A stretch of 56,680 nt of DNA from an uncultured Oscillospiraceae bacterium (GCA_934667095.1 CAKULE010000018.1:1-56680); one strand, 5' to 3'; counted from the first letter of the stretch, positions 32,805 through 42,353 are shown. The notes: generated by a model from the sequence alone, not told the origin. Made by a program: numbers and translations.

Positions 32805-34504
32805 ATGCTCTCGCCGATCTCTTTCTTGAAAGTTTCCGCTTCCCGCAGGAGTTCCTCCGCACTGTCCAGCATGGTCTTGGTCACCGCTGCGCCGCCGCTG
32901 AGTCTGGCCAGCTCATCCCGCCTGCGCTCGCGGCTCAGACGTTCCACCCGGGTAAAGGTGCGGCCGTCAGCCTCTCCCTTCTCCACGGAGAAGTGTACAT
33001 CGCCCATGGCTGCGATCTGGGGCAGATGGGTCACACACAGGACCTGCTTGCTCCGGGCCACCTGACATAGCTTACGGGCCACCTTGCCCGCCGCCCGGCC
33101 GGACACTCCGGTGTCCACCTCGTCGAACACCAGGGTAGTCACCTGGTCGTTCTCTGCCAGCACATTTTTCAGCGCCAGCATAATGCGGGCCAGCTCACCG
33201 CCGGAGGCCACCTTGTCAATGGGCTTCAGCGCTTCGCCCAGGTTAGCCGACATGAGGAAGCGCACCGCGTCCATACCGGTGGCATCCAAGCCGTCCCGGC
33301 AGTCCTTAGGGGAAAACTCCACCTCAAATCGGACCCGCGGCATATCCAGCTCCGCCAGCTCTGCCCCGATCCGGGCGGACAACTTCTCAGCCGCGGTGCG
33401 TCGTTCTCTGGTAAGTATCTCTCCTTTACTGCTTGCTGTTTTCAAGGCTTTCTCGAGTTTTCGTTCCAGCTGCTCTATCCGCACATCGGAGAACTGAATC
33501 TCATCCAGCTCCCGCCGGCAGCGTTCCAGATAGTCCAGCATTTCTTCCACTGTGCCGCCGTATTTTTTCTTCAGCCGATGAAGGCGGTCCAGCCGTTCCT
33601 CCAGCTCATCCAGCTCGCCGGGGTAAAACTCCAACGTATCCTGCACGTCGCGCACCTGCTCGGCCAGATCATCGGCAGAGCAGCGTAGCTCTTCCGCCAG
33701 TGCAGCCAGCCGGGCCAGATCTTCGCTGTACCGGCCGCCCTGCGCCAATGCCTCCTGCGCCGCGGCCAGAAGAGATACCGCGCCATCGCTGTCGTCTCCG
33801 CCGGTGAGGGCCCTGCGGGCCTCCTCCATGGCGGAGGTCAGCCGCTCCGCATTGCGCAGGAGCCCCCGCCGGGCAGTCAGCTCTTCCTCCTCACCGCTCT
33901 GGAGCCCGGCCGTCTCCAGCTCGTTGATCTGGTAGGTCAGCGTGTCCATTCTGCGGGCCTTCTCCGCCTCGTCCATCTGACCGGCGTCCAGCTCCTGCCG
34001 GAGGCTCCGGACCTCGCCAAATGCGGCGGCATAGTCCGCCCGAACTGCCTCCAGCCCGCCAAAGCTGTCCAGATAGTCCAGATGACGCTCCTCGTCCAGC
34101 AGCTGCTGGCCATCGTGTTGGCCGTGGATATTCAACAGGCGGCAGCCCAAATCCTTCAGCTGGCTCACCAGAAGGGGACGTCCGTTCACCCGGCATGTAT
34201 TCTTGCCGTCGGCCAGAATCACACGCTCCAACAGCAGTTCGCCATTTTCATCCGGAGCGATCCCCTGCTCCTCAAACCAATCCAGCGCCGGCAGATCCCG
34301 GAACACAGCGGACACCCGGGCCGACTTGGCCCCGGTTCGGATCAGGTCCCGGCTGGTACGCTCCCCGGTGATGGCTCCGATTGCATCGATCACGATGGAT
34401 TTGCCCGCACCGGTCTCACCGGTGAGCACGTTAAAGCCCCGGTCAAAAGAAATGTCCGCCTCTGAGATCACGGCGACATTTTCAATATGCAGCAAAACGA
34501 GCAT
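32801..34504 (-). CDS. recN: DNA repair protein RecN
   Basis: 567 aa from ATG at 34504, 6 bp after GAGGTG; an in-frame GTG at 34513 is the alternative. SMC-like ATPase of double-strand break repair. Walker A GETGAGKSIVIDAI is near residue 30, the central ~170-370 region is coiled coil, and the ABC signature and Walker B regions are VASGGELARIMLALK and TLVFDEVDTGVSG. The His switch lies in VTHLPQIAAMGD. The argR-recN order is typical of Firmicutes. Confidence 0.97.
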   Translation of the reverse strand: MLVLLHIENVAVISEADISFDRGFNVLTGETGAGKSIVIDAIGAITGERTSRDLIRTGAKSARVSAVFRDLPALDWFEEQGIAPDENGELLLERVILADGKNTCRVNGRPLLVSQLKDLGCRLLNIHGQHDGQQLLDEERHLDYLDSFGGLEAVRADYAAAFGEVRSLRQELDAGQMDEAEKARRMDTLTYQINELETAGLQSGEEEELTARRGLLRNAERLTSAMEEARRALTGGDDSDGAVSLLAAAQEALAQGGRYSEDLARLAALAEELRCSADDLAEQVRDVQDTLEFYPGELDELEERLDRLHRLKKKYGGTVEEMLDYLERCRRELDEIQFSDVRIEQLERKLEKALKTASSKGEILTRERRTAAEKLSARIGAELAELDMPRVRFEVEFSPKDCRDGLDATGMDAVRFLMSANLGEALKPIDKVASGGELARIMLALKNVLAENDQVTTLVFDEVDTGVSGRAAGKVARKLCQVARSKQVLCVTHLPQIAAMGDVHFSVEKGEADGRTFTRVERLSRERRRDELARLSGGAAVTKTMLDSAEELLREAETFKKEIGESI

Positions 34505-34514
34505 AGGCCGCACC

Positions 34515-34970
34515 TCAGTCCAGCATGGATTTCAGCTCCCGGCAGAACTCCTCCGCCACCTGATTGTTACGCATGATCAGGATCACGGTATCGTCCCCCG
34601 CCAGAGAGCCCACGAAGCCCTCGATCTCCATGCCGTCCAGCGCCGCACCGGCGGCCTGTGCCAAGCCGGTGACGGTCTTGACGACTACGATATTCTGGGC
34701 CACGTCAAAGGAGGTAACACCCTCCTTGAAAATATTGCGCAGGCGGCCATTGAAGCTGTGGTGGGGCTGAGCGGCAGGGGCGGCCACATAACGGCTCACC
34801 CCGCGCTCAGAGGGCTGCTTGATGAGGTTCAGCGCCTTGATGTCCCGGGAAATGGTGGCCTGAGTGGCCTTGATGCCCACTCCCTCCAGAGCCGCCATCA
34901 TCTGCTCCTGCGTCTCGATGTCCTGCTGAGCGATCAGCCGCAGGATCTCCTCCTGACGTTTGGACTTCAT
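34515..34970 (-). CDS. argR: Arginine repressor
   Basis: 151 aa from ATG at 34970 (MKSKRQEEILRLI); upstream in-frame codons belong to the overlap with nadK. The winged helix-turn-helix covers residues 1-70 with KATQATISRDIKALNLIK as recognition helix. The C-terminal hexamer and arginine-binding domain has GLAQAAGAALDG and the conserved GSLAGDDTVILIMRN. It represses arginine synthesis genes and often activates catabolism. It sits between nadK and recN as usual. Confidence 0.97.
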   Translation of the reverse strand: MKSKRQEEILRLIAQQDIETQEQMMAALEGVGIKATQATISRDIKALNLIKQPSERGVSRYVAAPAAQPHHSFNGRLRNIFKEGVTSFDVAQNIVVVKTVTGLAQAAGAALDGMEIEGFVGSLAGDDTVILIMRNNQVAEEFCRELKSMLD

Positions 34971-34974
34971 ACAC

Positions 34975-35841
34975 TCACGCCTTTCCGAGTTTTTTGTTGA
35001 TCTGCTCATAGAAGCTGCGGCCGGTAAGCCGCACCAGCCGGGTGACCTGCCGGGACTTGCGGCACTCCACCAGATCGCCGGGCTGGATGCGAAATGCCTT
35101 GCCCCCGTCCACTGACAGATAGGCGGTCTTACGGCTGTCCCGGGCAATGCGCACCCCCACGGTCCTCCGGCTGTCCAGTACAAAGGGCTTAACGTTGAGA
35201 GAGTGGGCGCACACCGGGGTCAGAATGGTGTTCTCCGAAGTAGGCTCTACGATGGGGCCCCCGGCCGCCATGGAATAGGCGGTGGACCCGGTCGGCGTGG
35301 CCACAATAACTCCGTCACCGGAAAACGAGGCGATCAGCGCGCCGTCCGCCATGATCTCCAGATCCAGCATCCGCGCCACCGCACCCTTTACGATGACCGC
35401 GTCATTAAGGGCCGTCTCGGTAAACACGGTCTTCCCTTCCCGGCGCACCCGGATGTCCAGCATCATCCGGGGCTCGATCATAAGTTTTTTCTCCTTCAAT
35501 CCGCTCAGAAGGTGGAGCTGGTCCCGCTCCAGCTCGGCCATAAAGCCCACGCTGCCCAGATTGACCCCTAGAATGGGGACCTGCCGGGGGCTGGCATCAT
35601 GGGCAGCATGCAGGATAGTACCATCGCCACCGAAACAGATCAGCAGGTCCGCCCGCTCCAGCTCCCGGTTCAGGCGTTTGAGCCGGACCTTGCCATTGAT
35701 TGCCGCCTGCGTGGCCTCATCCGCCTCGAAGGGCAGGCACATGGACACCTCGACGCCGTCCGCTTCCAAAATACGCCTGACCTCCAGCGCGGCGGTCAGG
35801 TTCTTATCCCGATAGGGGTTGGGGCTCAGCACGACCTTCAT
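34975..35841 (-). CDS. nadK: NAD kinase
   Basis: 288 aa from ATG at 35841 (MKVVLSPNPYRDK). It phosphorylates NAD to NADP. CFGGDGTILHAAH is the GGDGT catalytic motif, ILGVNLGSVGFMAE the second, and GDGVIVATPTGSTAYSMAAGGPIV the NAD-binding and tetramer loop. The start overlaps the tlyA stop by 4 bp. Confidence 0.97.
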   Translation of the reverse strand: MKVVLSPNPYRDKNLTAALEVRRILEADGVEVSMCLPFEADEATQAAINGKVRLKRLNRELERADLLICFGGDGTILHAAHDASPRQVPILGVNLGSVGFMAELERDQLHLLSGLKEKKLMIEPRMMLDIRVRREGKTVFTETALNDAVIVKGAVARMLDLEIMADGALIASFSGDGVIVATPTGSTAYSMAAGGPIVEPTSENTILTPVCAHSLNVKPFVLDSRRTVGVRIARDSRKTAYLSVDGGKAFRIQPGDLVECRKSRQVTRLVRLTGRSFYEQINKKLGKA

Positions 35842-36647
35842 CGGGCGCCCCCTTCCAGCTCTCCGTGAGAGCATTCCACCAGCGCGGCCAGATCGCCATA
35901 CTCCGCCTCGCCGGGTTCCGCAGAGAGATAGCCTAGGTATTCAATATTTCCCTCTGGTCCACGAATCGGTGAGAAGTCAATTCCCTTTACAGTAAATCCC
36001 GCATCGGCGGCATGGGTCAAGAAGTTCTCCAGCACCTCTAGATGAACGGCCGGGTCCCGCACAACGCCCTTTTTACCCACCTTCTCCTTACCGGCCTCAA
36101 ACTGCGGCTTGATGAGCACCGCCGCCTGACCGTCCGGCTTCATGCGGCCCCGAAGGGCGGGCAAGATGAGCTTCAGCGATATAAAAGAGACGTCCACCGA
36201 GGCAAAATCCAGCAGCTCCGGAATCTCCTTTTCCGAGAGATAGCGGGCGTTGGTGCGCTCCAGACACACCACGCGAGGGTCCTCCCGAAGGGACCACGCC
36301 AGTTGGCCATAGCCCACATCCACTGCATACACCCGCACAGCCCCGTTCTGGAGCATGCAGTCGGTAAAGCCGCCGGTGGAGGCTCCGATATCCGCGGCCA
36401 CCTTACCCTCCAGCGTGATGGGAAAGCACTTCATGGCCTTTTCCAGCTTGAGACCGCCCCGGCTCACATAACGGAGGGTCTGTCCCCGGACAGTCAGCAC
36501 AACAGTCTCATCCAACGTCATGCCCGCCTTATCGCAGCGGCGGTCCCCACAGAAGACCTGTCCGGCCATGATGATGGCCTGCGCCTTCTGCCGGCTCTCG
36601 GCCAGTCCCTGCTCTACCAGCAGTACATCCAGTCTCTGTTTAGCCAC
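35838..36647 (-). CDS. tlyA: TlyA-family rRNA 2'-O-methyltransferase
   Basis: 269 aa. The N-terminal S4 RNA-binding domain (QRLDVLLVEQGLAESRQKAQAIIMAGQV) is followed by a FtsJ-like SAM domain with VAADIGASTGGFTDCMLQNGA as motif I and PQFEAG later. TlyA methylates cytidine riboses in 16S and 23S rRNA in mycobacteria; Firmicute members may act on only one target. Overlaps dxs by 8 bp and nadK by 4 bp. Confidence 0.95.
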   Translation of the reverse strand: MAKQRLDVLLVEQGLAESRQKAQAIIMAGQVFCGDRRCDKAGMTLDETVVLTVRGQTLRYVSRGGLKLEKAMKCFPITLEGKVAADIGASTGGFTDCMLQNGAVRVYAVDVGYGQLAWSLREDPRVVCLERTNARYLSEKEIPELLDFASVDVSFISLKLILPALRGRMKPDGQAAVLIKPQFEAGKEKVGKKGVVRDPAVHLEVLENFLTHAADAGFTVKGIDFSPIRGPEGNIEYLGYLSAEPGEAEYGDLAALVECSHGELEGGAR

Positions 36648-38478
36648 GGCTCATCATCTCCATTGCTTTTTTTGCCAAAGACGCCCCGTCAATGCCGCAC
36701 AGCGCACGGAGCTGCGCCACAGTGCCCTGAGGCACAAATCTGTTCCCGAGGTTGGCCAGTGCCACCCGGATCGCTGTATTCCCGCCCAATAGGAGCCCTG
36801 AGGCGATCTCTCTGCCCACACAATTGGCGTCCACGCACTCCTCTGCCACCAGCAGGCGGCCGGTCTGCCCGGCGCTGGCCGCGATTTGTTCCAGATCCAG
36901 CGGCGCAATGCTGTTGAGCTTGAGCACCTGCGCGCTGACTTCCTTCTGCTCCAGCAGGCGGGCGGCCTCCAGCACCTCGTTGACCATCGTGCCATAGGCG
37001 GCCAATGTTACGTCTGTGCCTTCACGGAGTACGAACGCCCCGTCCACACGGGAGAGGCCCTGATAGGCCCCTTCCCCGCCTCTGGGGTAGCGCACCGCCA
37101 CCGGGCCGCGCAGCTCCAGCACCGCATGGCGGAGCATGGCGCGCAGCTCTGCAAAGCTGGCGGGACAGAGCACGCTCATCCCCGGCACGGTACGTAGATA
37201 GCCCACATCAAACACGCCGTGGTGGGTCTCGCCGTCCTCGCCTACGAGGCCCGCTCTGTCCACGCCGAAGACCACATGGAGCCCCTGAATCCCCACATCG
37301 TGAATCAGCATGTCATAGGACCGCTGGAGGAAGGAGGAATACACCGCAAAAACCGGCAGCGCCCGCTGCTTGGCCATGCCGGCGGCCATAGCCGCCGCAT
37401 GCTCCTCGGCAATACCCACGTCGAAAAACCGGTCAGGATAGTAGGCGGCAAAGCAGTCCAGCCCGGTGCCGGACTGCATGGCCGCCGTGATGGTGCACAG
37501 TTCCTCCCGCTCCTCCGCCAGCTCACACATCGTCTCGCCAAACACCGCAGAAAAGCTCTTGCTTCCGGAGGACAAGGCCTTGCCTGTCTCCCGGTCAAAG
37601 GGCCCGATGCCGTGGAAACGGTCGGGCTCCTGTTCTGCCGGGAGGTAGCCCTTGCCCTTTACCGTCTTCACATGGAGGACCACCGGGCTCTCCAGCTCCA
37701 CCGCATAGCGCAGAAGGCGGGTAAGCTGCTTGACGTCATGGCCATCCACCGGCCCCAGATAGGTAAAGCCCATGTCCTCAAACATACTGCCGGAGAGCAG
37801 GGCGTCCTTGATGATCTTCTTGACCCGATGAGTCACCTTATAGAGGCCCCGGCCCAGCGCGCCATGACTGGTGACACGGCGATAAACCTTTTTCAGCTCC
37901 AGATACTGGGGCTTCAGCCGCTGGCTGGCCAGATGTGCAGCCACGCCTCCCACGTTCTTTGTAATGGACATCCCGTTGTCATTGAGGATGACCACCAGCG
38001 GCTCCCCGCTCTGTCCGGCGTTGGACAGGCCCTCATAGGCCAGGCCGCCGGTCATGGCGCCGTCTCCCAGCAGGGTCAGCACCCGGTAATTCTCGTGATT
38101 GATGGAGCGGGCCCGGGCCATGCCCAGTGCCACAGAGACGCCGTTGGAGGCATGCCCTGCAATAAAGGCGTCCGCCCGGTGCTCGTTTGGCTTCGGAAAT
38201 CCGGACAGTCCTCCCAACTGCCGCAGCGTGTTCATCAGCGCACCCCGGCCAGTCAGGTATTTGTGGGCATAGCACTGGTGGCCCACATCAAACACCAGCC
38301 TGTCCACGTTCAGATCATAGACCCGGTGGATGGCGACAGTGAGCTCCACCACACCCAAGCTGGAGGCTAGATGTCCGCCGGTGCGGGAGACGCTGTCGAT
38401 GATCCGCTCCCGCAGCTCGTCGCAGAGCTGCTTGGCCTGCTGGTCTGTGATCTCATCCAACTGTTCCGGTATCAGCAC
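36640..38478 (-). CDS. dxs: 1-Deoxy-D-xylulose-5-phosphate synthase
   Basis: 612 aa. It condenses pyruvate and glyceraldehyde 3-phosphate using thiamine diphosphate, entering the MEP isoprenoid pathway. VDRLVFDVGHQCYAHKYLTGR is near the start. GDGAMTGGLAYEGLSNAG with NDNGMSI forms the ThDP site, and DVGIAEEHAAAMAAGMA holds the catalytic Glu of the pyrimidine domain. It follows ispA, so isoprenoid entry and elongation share a transcript. Confidence 0.97.
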   Translation of the reverse strand: MLIPEQLDEITDQQAKQLCDELRERIIDSVSRTGGHLASSLGVVELTVAIHRVYDLNVDRLVFDVGHQCYAHKYLTGRGALMNTLRQLGGLSGFPKPNEHRADAFIAGHASNGVSVALGMARARSINHENYRVLTLLGDGAMTGGLAYEGLSNAGQSGEPLVVILNDNGMSITKNVGGVAAHLASQRLKPQYLELKKVYRRVTSHGALGRGLYKVTHRVKKIIKDALLSGSMFEDMGFTYLGPVDGHDVKQLTRLLRYAVELESPVVLHVKTVKGKGYLPAEQEPDRFHGIGPFDRETGKALSSGSKSFSAVFGETMCELAEEREELCTITAAMQSGTGLDCFAAYYPDRFFDVGIAEEHAAAMAAGMAKQRALPVFAVYSSFLQRSYDMLIHDVGIQGLHVVFGVDRAGLVGEDGETHHGVFDVGYLRTVPGMSVLCPASFAELRAMLRHAVLELRGPVAVRYPRGGEGAYQGLSRVDGAFVLREGTDVTLAAYGTMVNEVLEAARLLEQKEVSAQVLKLNSIAPLDLEQIAASAGQTGRLLVAEECVDANCVGREIASGLLLGGNTAIRVALANLGNRFVPQGTVAQLRALCGIDGASLAKKAMEMMSRG

Positions 38479-38508
38479 AGGTCTCCCTCCTCTCTTCTTC
38501 GAACGTGT

Positions 38509-39396
38509 TCAATTTCTGCGCCCCGCCAGCTCATCCGCCAAGCGGCACAGGAACGCGGAATCCGGGAACAGCCCGGTCAGGGCCGCCTTGGCAGCCGCAG
38601 TATGCTCCTCCACCAGACGGGCACACTTTTCGTGGCCGTACAGGGTGGCAAATGTAGTCTTCTGATTTGCGGCGTCAGAGCCCACCGGCTTGCCCAGTTC
38701 CTCCGTTGTGGATTCCTGATCCAGCATGTCGTCCCGGATCTGGAAAGCCATACCCAGCTCGCTGGCATAGCGCGCTGCGCTCTCGATCTGCTCCGCCGTG
38801 GCGGGCACTGGGGAGGCCGTCAGCCCCAGCAGGCAGGCCGCCTTCAGCAAGGCCGAGGTCTTCCACAGGTGGATCCGGGTGAGGTCGGCCTCGGCAAGGG
38901 GCTTGCCCTCCCCCGCAATGTCCAGATACTGCCCAGCGCAGATGCCGCTGACAGCCCCCGCCGCCTCCGCCAGAATGGCGCAGGCCCGACCGCCGGAACC
39001 AATGGCCGCCCGCTTCGATCCCGCCAGACGGCAGAATGCCTCCGCCTGAAGGGCATCCCCTGCCAGCACGGCGTAGCACTCGCCGTATACCTTATGGCAG
39101 GTGGGCTTGCCCCGGCGCAGGTCGTCGTTGTCCATGCAGGGCAGGTCATCGTGGATGAGGGAATAGGTGTGAAGCATTTCTACTCCACAGGCATAGTCCA
39201 GTGCGGGATCCATGGCTCCGCACAGGGCCTGACAAAATTTCAGCGTCAATATCGGCCGGATACGTTTGCCGCCGGCCAGCAGGCTGTACCGCATGGCGTC
39301 CAGCAGCTCCCGCTGCGGTACGTCGCCGGTGAAGGCCTGTCCCAGTTCATACTCCACCAGCAGGTGAGCCTGTTCGTATTCTTCCGTATAGGTCAT
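38509..39396 (-). CDS. ispA: Farnesyl/geranylgeranyl diphosphate synthase
   Basis: 295 aa. It elongates allylic diphosphates with IPP. LIHDDLPCMDNDDLRRGKPTCHK is the first Asp-rich motif with a DDxxxxD insertion typical of bacterial FPP synthases, and MAFQIRDDMLD is the second. Chain length is not certain from the sequence. It starts 1 bp upstream of the xseB gene end and precedes dxs. Confidence 0.95.
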   Translation of the reverse strand: MTYTEEYEQAHLLVEYELGQAFTGDVPQRELLDAMRYSLLAGGKRIRPILTLKFCQALCGAMDPALDYACGVEMLHTYSLIHDDLPCMDNDDLRRGKPTCHKVYGECYAVLAGDALQAEAFCRLAGSKRAAIGSGGRACAILAEAAGAVSGICAGQYLDIAGEGKPLAEADLTRIHLWKTSALLKAACLLGLTASPVPATAEQIESAARYASELGMAFQIRDDMLDQESTTEELGKPVGSDAANQKTTFATLYGHEKCARLVEEHTAAAKAALTGLFPDSAFLCRLADELAGRRN

Positions 39397-39630
39397 TTAT
39401 TGATCCTCTCCCCAGTCAAAGGCGGTCTCCTCGCCGGTCTGGGTATTCAGCAGAATATCCACCTTCTGCTCCGCCTGATCCAGAAGTGCGTTGCAGCTGT
39501 CGGCCAGCTTGGCACCCTCTTCAAAGAGCTTGAGAGATTCGTCCAATCCGCACTCCCCCTGCTCCAGCTTCTTCACAATCTCTTCCAGCCGAGCCAGAGA
39601 CTGCTCAAAGGACTGTTTCTTCACCGCCAT
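39397..39630 (-). CDS. xseB: Exodeoxyribonuclease VII small subunit
   Basis: 77 aa. FEQSLARLEEIVKKLEQGECGLDESLKLFEEGAKLADSCNALLDQAEQKVDIL is the full XseB helical hairpin that binds the C-terminal part of XseA. Overlaps xseA by 10 bp and is directly followed by ispA. Confidence 0.97.
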   Translation of the reverse strand: MAVKKQSFEQSLARLEEIVKKLEQGECGLDESLKLFEEGAKLADSCNALLDQAEQKVDILLNTQTGEETAFDWGEDQ

Positions 39631-40844
39631 GTCCGCTCCTCCTTTTTCTCGATCTGACAGTAGAACACACCGTCAGACACCATCACATCCAGATGATCCC
39701 CAGGCTCCGCCCCGCAGACCGAGGCCAGCACCTGATCCCCCTTCCGGGCGATGGCGTAGCCCCGGCCCAAAACCTTCAGCGGGCTCATAGCGTCCAAACC
39801 TGCACTGAGCCCGGCCAGCGCGGTCCGGCAGGCCTTGAGCTGGCGGTCCAGCGCCATGGCCAGCCGCCGCTGGACGCTGTCCAGCAGGAGCCGCCGGTCT
39901 TGAATGGGTGCCCGCATATCCCGGAGCATCCTGCTCTGCCGCAGCCGGTCCAGCTCCCGCCGGGCCCCCGACAGCCGGGCCTGCTCAGCTGCGGCCAGAC
40001 GGCGGCGCAGATGCTCGATGCGGGCACGCATGTCCACCTGATCAGGCACAGCCAGCTCCGCCGCATTGGAGGGCGTGGCCGCCCGCAGGTCTGCCACATA
40101 GTCGGAGATACTCACGTCCGGTTCGTGCCCCACGGCAGAGATCACCGGGATGTTGGACACGGCAATGGCCCGGGCCACGCACTCCTCGTTGAAGGCCCAC
40201 AGGTCCTCCCGGGAGCCGCCGCCCCGGCCCGTAATAATGAGATCGATATCCGCCCGGTTGTTGAGGGTATGGATGGCGGCGGCGATCTCCTCCGCAGCCC
40301 CATCGCCCTGAACCCGCACCGGCGTCACCAGCACCCCGGCCATGGGCCAGCGAGCCCCTAAAATCCGGATCATATCCCGCACGGCAGCCCCGGCAGGCGA
40401 GGTCACCAACGCGATTCGCTTGGGGAACGCAGGCAGGGCCTGCTTGCGGGCGGGATCGAACAGGCCCTCCTGCTCCAGCCGGAGGCGCAGCTGCTCAAAG
40501 GCCTGATCCAGCGCCCCCTGCCCATCGGGAAAAAGCTCGGTGCAATAAAGCTGATACTGCCCGTCCCGGGGAAAGACGGACACACGGCCAAGGGCGATGA
40601 CGCTCATGCCATTGGCCGGGCGGAAGCGCAGCCGGGCCGCATCCCCCCGGAAGAGGACGCAGCGGATGGCGCTCTGGGCGTCCTTCAGGGAGAAATAGTG
40701 GTGCCCAGAGGGGTAGCATTTATAGTTGGATATCTCGCCCCGCACCAGCAGGCCGGACAGCAAATCATCTCCGTCCATCAACTGCTTTACATGGCCATTG
40801 ACCTGAGAGACGGAATAGACGGGAAAGCGCCCGGTCTCCATCAC
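39621..40844 (-). CDS. xseA: Exodeoxyribonuclease VII large subunit
   Basis: 407 aa. The N-terminal OB fold (LLVRGEISNYKCYPSGHHYFSLKDAQSAIRCVLF) is followed by the catalytic domain with ALVTSPAGAAVRDMIRILGARWP and DLIITGRGGGSREDLWAFNEECVARAI. The long coiled coil from about 265 takes up XseB. It degrades single-stranded DNA. The start overlaps the TsaD-like stop by 4 bp. Confidence 0.97.
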   Translation of the reverse strand: MMETGRFPVYSVSQVNGHVKQLMDGDDLLSGLLVRGEISNYKCYPSGHHYFSLKDAQSAIRCVLFRGDAARLRFRPANGMSVIALGRVSVFPRDGQYQLYCTELFPDGQGALDQAFEQLRLRLEQEGLFDPARKQALPAFPKRIALVTSPAGAAVRDMIRILGARWPMAGVLVTPVRVQGDGAAEEIAAAIHTLNNRADIDLIITGRGGGSREDLWAFNEECVARAIAVSNIPVISAVGHEPDVSISDYVADLRAATPSNAAELAVPDQVDMRARIEHLRRRLAAAEQARLSGARRELDRLRQSRMLRDMRAPIQDRRLLLDSVQRRLAMALDRQLKACRTALAGLSAGLDAMSPLKVLGRGYAIARKGDQVLASVCGAEPGDHLDVMVSDGVFYCQIEKKEERTWR

Positions 40845-41779
40845 ACTTCCCCCCGTTCCACCGCCCGATGGGTGAGGATAGCGACGCCGAGGGCGTTGTC
40901 AGTGGAATACTTCGCCGGGGCAAAGATGGTGCCCAGCGGCTCCAGCCGGCGGCGCAGAAGCGTGTTGGAGGCCACCCCACCGGAGCAGAGCACCGGCAGG
41001 TCGCCGTAGGTCTCCTTGGCCCACTGGGTGGTGCGCTCCAAGACGGAGGCCAGCGTCTCAAAGGTGTAGCGGGCCACGTCCGCCGGGGCGGCTCCCCCCT
41101 GCGCCATGGCTCCGATCTTGTTCTCCATGCCGGACAGGGAGAACTTCCCCTCCGACGTTTTCACTGTAAAGTGTTTTTCCTGTTCAGACTCCATGCTCAT
41201 GGCATCCATGGCCTTTCCCGCCGGGAAGCCCATGCCCAGGGAGACGCCGATCCGGTCCACCAGCTGGCCGGCAGAGATGTCCGTGGTTCCGCCGATGAGA
41301 TGGGCATGTACCATGCAGCCCTCGGGCTCCACATAGAGCAGTTCCGTAGTCCCGCCGGACAGGTGCCACGCCAGATGGGGCCTGTCCATCAGGTCCTCCC
41401 GTCCCGCGGACCACGCCGCGGCAGCGATGTGTCCCTGCTGATGGGAGCAGGCCACAAAAGGCACTCCAAGGGCAGCGGCCAGACTGCGGCCCTGCCCCTC
41501 TCCCACCAGAAAGCAGGGCATGTAGGACCCCTCCACCTCCCGGGGACGGGTGGAGGCTCCCACGGCCCGGATGGAACCGATCAGTCCATCATCGCGCAGC
41601 TGCTCCATCATCAGGTGCAGGCGCTTCACGTGCTGGAACAGCGCCTCGCTCTGCCGCAGACCCAAAGAGCCGGGCTCCACAGTGAGCAGCTTGCCCCGGT
41701 TCTCGCCGGCGAGCCCGTCAAACACGGCGGCGGAGGTGGTGTAGTTGCTGGTGTCAAAGCCCAGACACAGTCCGTCCAT
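40841..41779 (-). CDS. TsaD/Kae1-family paralogue
   Basis: 312 aa, slightly shorter than TsaD (~335). The ASKHA fold begins CLGFDTSNYTTSAAVF. The metal-binding pair is in CSHQQGHIAAA (HxxGH, as HMEGH in TsaD). LAWHLSGGTTELL is the phosphate loop, and LCSGGVASNTLLRRRL with KYSTDNALGVAILTHRA carries the terminal Asp. Because of its operon place between nusB and xseA, and the absence of tsaB/tsaE neighbours, I read it as the clostridial second copy and not the tRNA t6A enzyme itself. Its true role is not known to me. Confidence 0.82.
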   Translation of the reverse strand: MDGLCLGFDTSNYTTSAAVFDGLAGENRGKLLTVEPGSLGLRQSEALFQHVKRLHLMMEQLRDDGLIGSIRAVGASTRPREVEGSYMPCFLVGEGQGRSLAAALGVPFVACSHQQGHIAAAAWSAGREDLMDRPHLAWHLSGGTTELLYVEPEGCMVHAHLIGGTTDISAGQLVDRIGVSLGMGFPAGKAMDAMSMESEQEKHFTVKTSEGKFSLSGMENKIGAMAQGGAAPADVARYTFETLASVLERTTQWAKETYGDLPVLCSGGVASNTLLRRRLEPLGTIFAPAKYSTDNALGVAILTHRAVERGEV

Positions 41780-41782
41780 GGC

Positions 41783-42244
41783 TCACTCCTGCTCCGGGAA
41801 TTCCGCCCGTACAAAGGCACCCAGAATCCCATTGATGAACTTCACCACATCATCGTCCACGTACCGCTTGGAGATCTCCACCGCCTCGTTGATGGCAGCC
41901 TTGTTGGGCACATCCGGACGGTAGAGGATCTCGTACATGGCCTGCCGCATGATGGCGGCGGCCACCCGGTCGATACGGGAGAACTTCCAGCCCTTTGCGT
42001 ACTTCTCGATATAGCCGTCCAGCTCGGCACCGTGGTCGGCGGTGCCGCGAACCAGCGCAGTGACGTAGGCGAGCTGCTCCTCCCCGGGGAACTCGCCGTA
42101 CAGCCGGGGCTCCTCCGCCGCACGGACGGCAAAAGCCTCCGGCGTGAGTTCCCGTGCCAGCAGGTCGTCTACCTTCACGTCAGAAAAGGCCAGTTCAAAA
42201 GTGAGGTGCATGGCCACCTCACGGGCGGTATTTCTGGTCATCAT
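41783..42244 (-). CDS. nusB: Transcription antitermination factor NusB
   Basis: 153 aa. An all-helical NusB fold starts TRNTAREVAMHLTFELAFSD and has FSRIDRVAAAIMRQAMYEILYRPDVPNKAAINEAVEISKRYVDDDVVKFINGILGAF, the signature end. With NusE it binds boxA of rRNA leaders. First gene of the eleven-gene minus-strand operon ending with the HAD gene at 32019. Confidence 0.96.
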   Translation of the reverse strand: MMTRNTAREVAMHLTFELAFSDVKVDDLLARELTPEAFAVRAAEEPRLYGEFPGEEQLAYVTALVRGTADHGAELDGYIEKYAKGWKFSRIDRVAAAIMRQAMYEILYRPDVPNKAAINEAVEISKRYVDDDVVKFINGILGAFVRAEFPEQE

Positions 42245-42312
42245 ATCTGTTCATCCTTTCACGGCGCACAGCGCCGGTTCATTCGGAAAAGGGGCAGGCC
42301 GCCCCTATTTTG

Positions 42313-42353
42313 AATATACAGTATATTATACACTGTCTGCAGGAAAAAGGGAA
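42313..42353 (-). promoter_or_regulatory. Promoter of the nusB operon with overlapping palindrome
   Basis: Perfect -10 TATAAT (42325-42330, minus) with a weak -35 TTCCCT (42348-42353) at 17 bp. The palindrome AATATAC-A-GTATATT (42313-42327) overlaps the -10 and start site and may be an operator. Confidence 0.55.
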
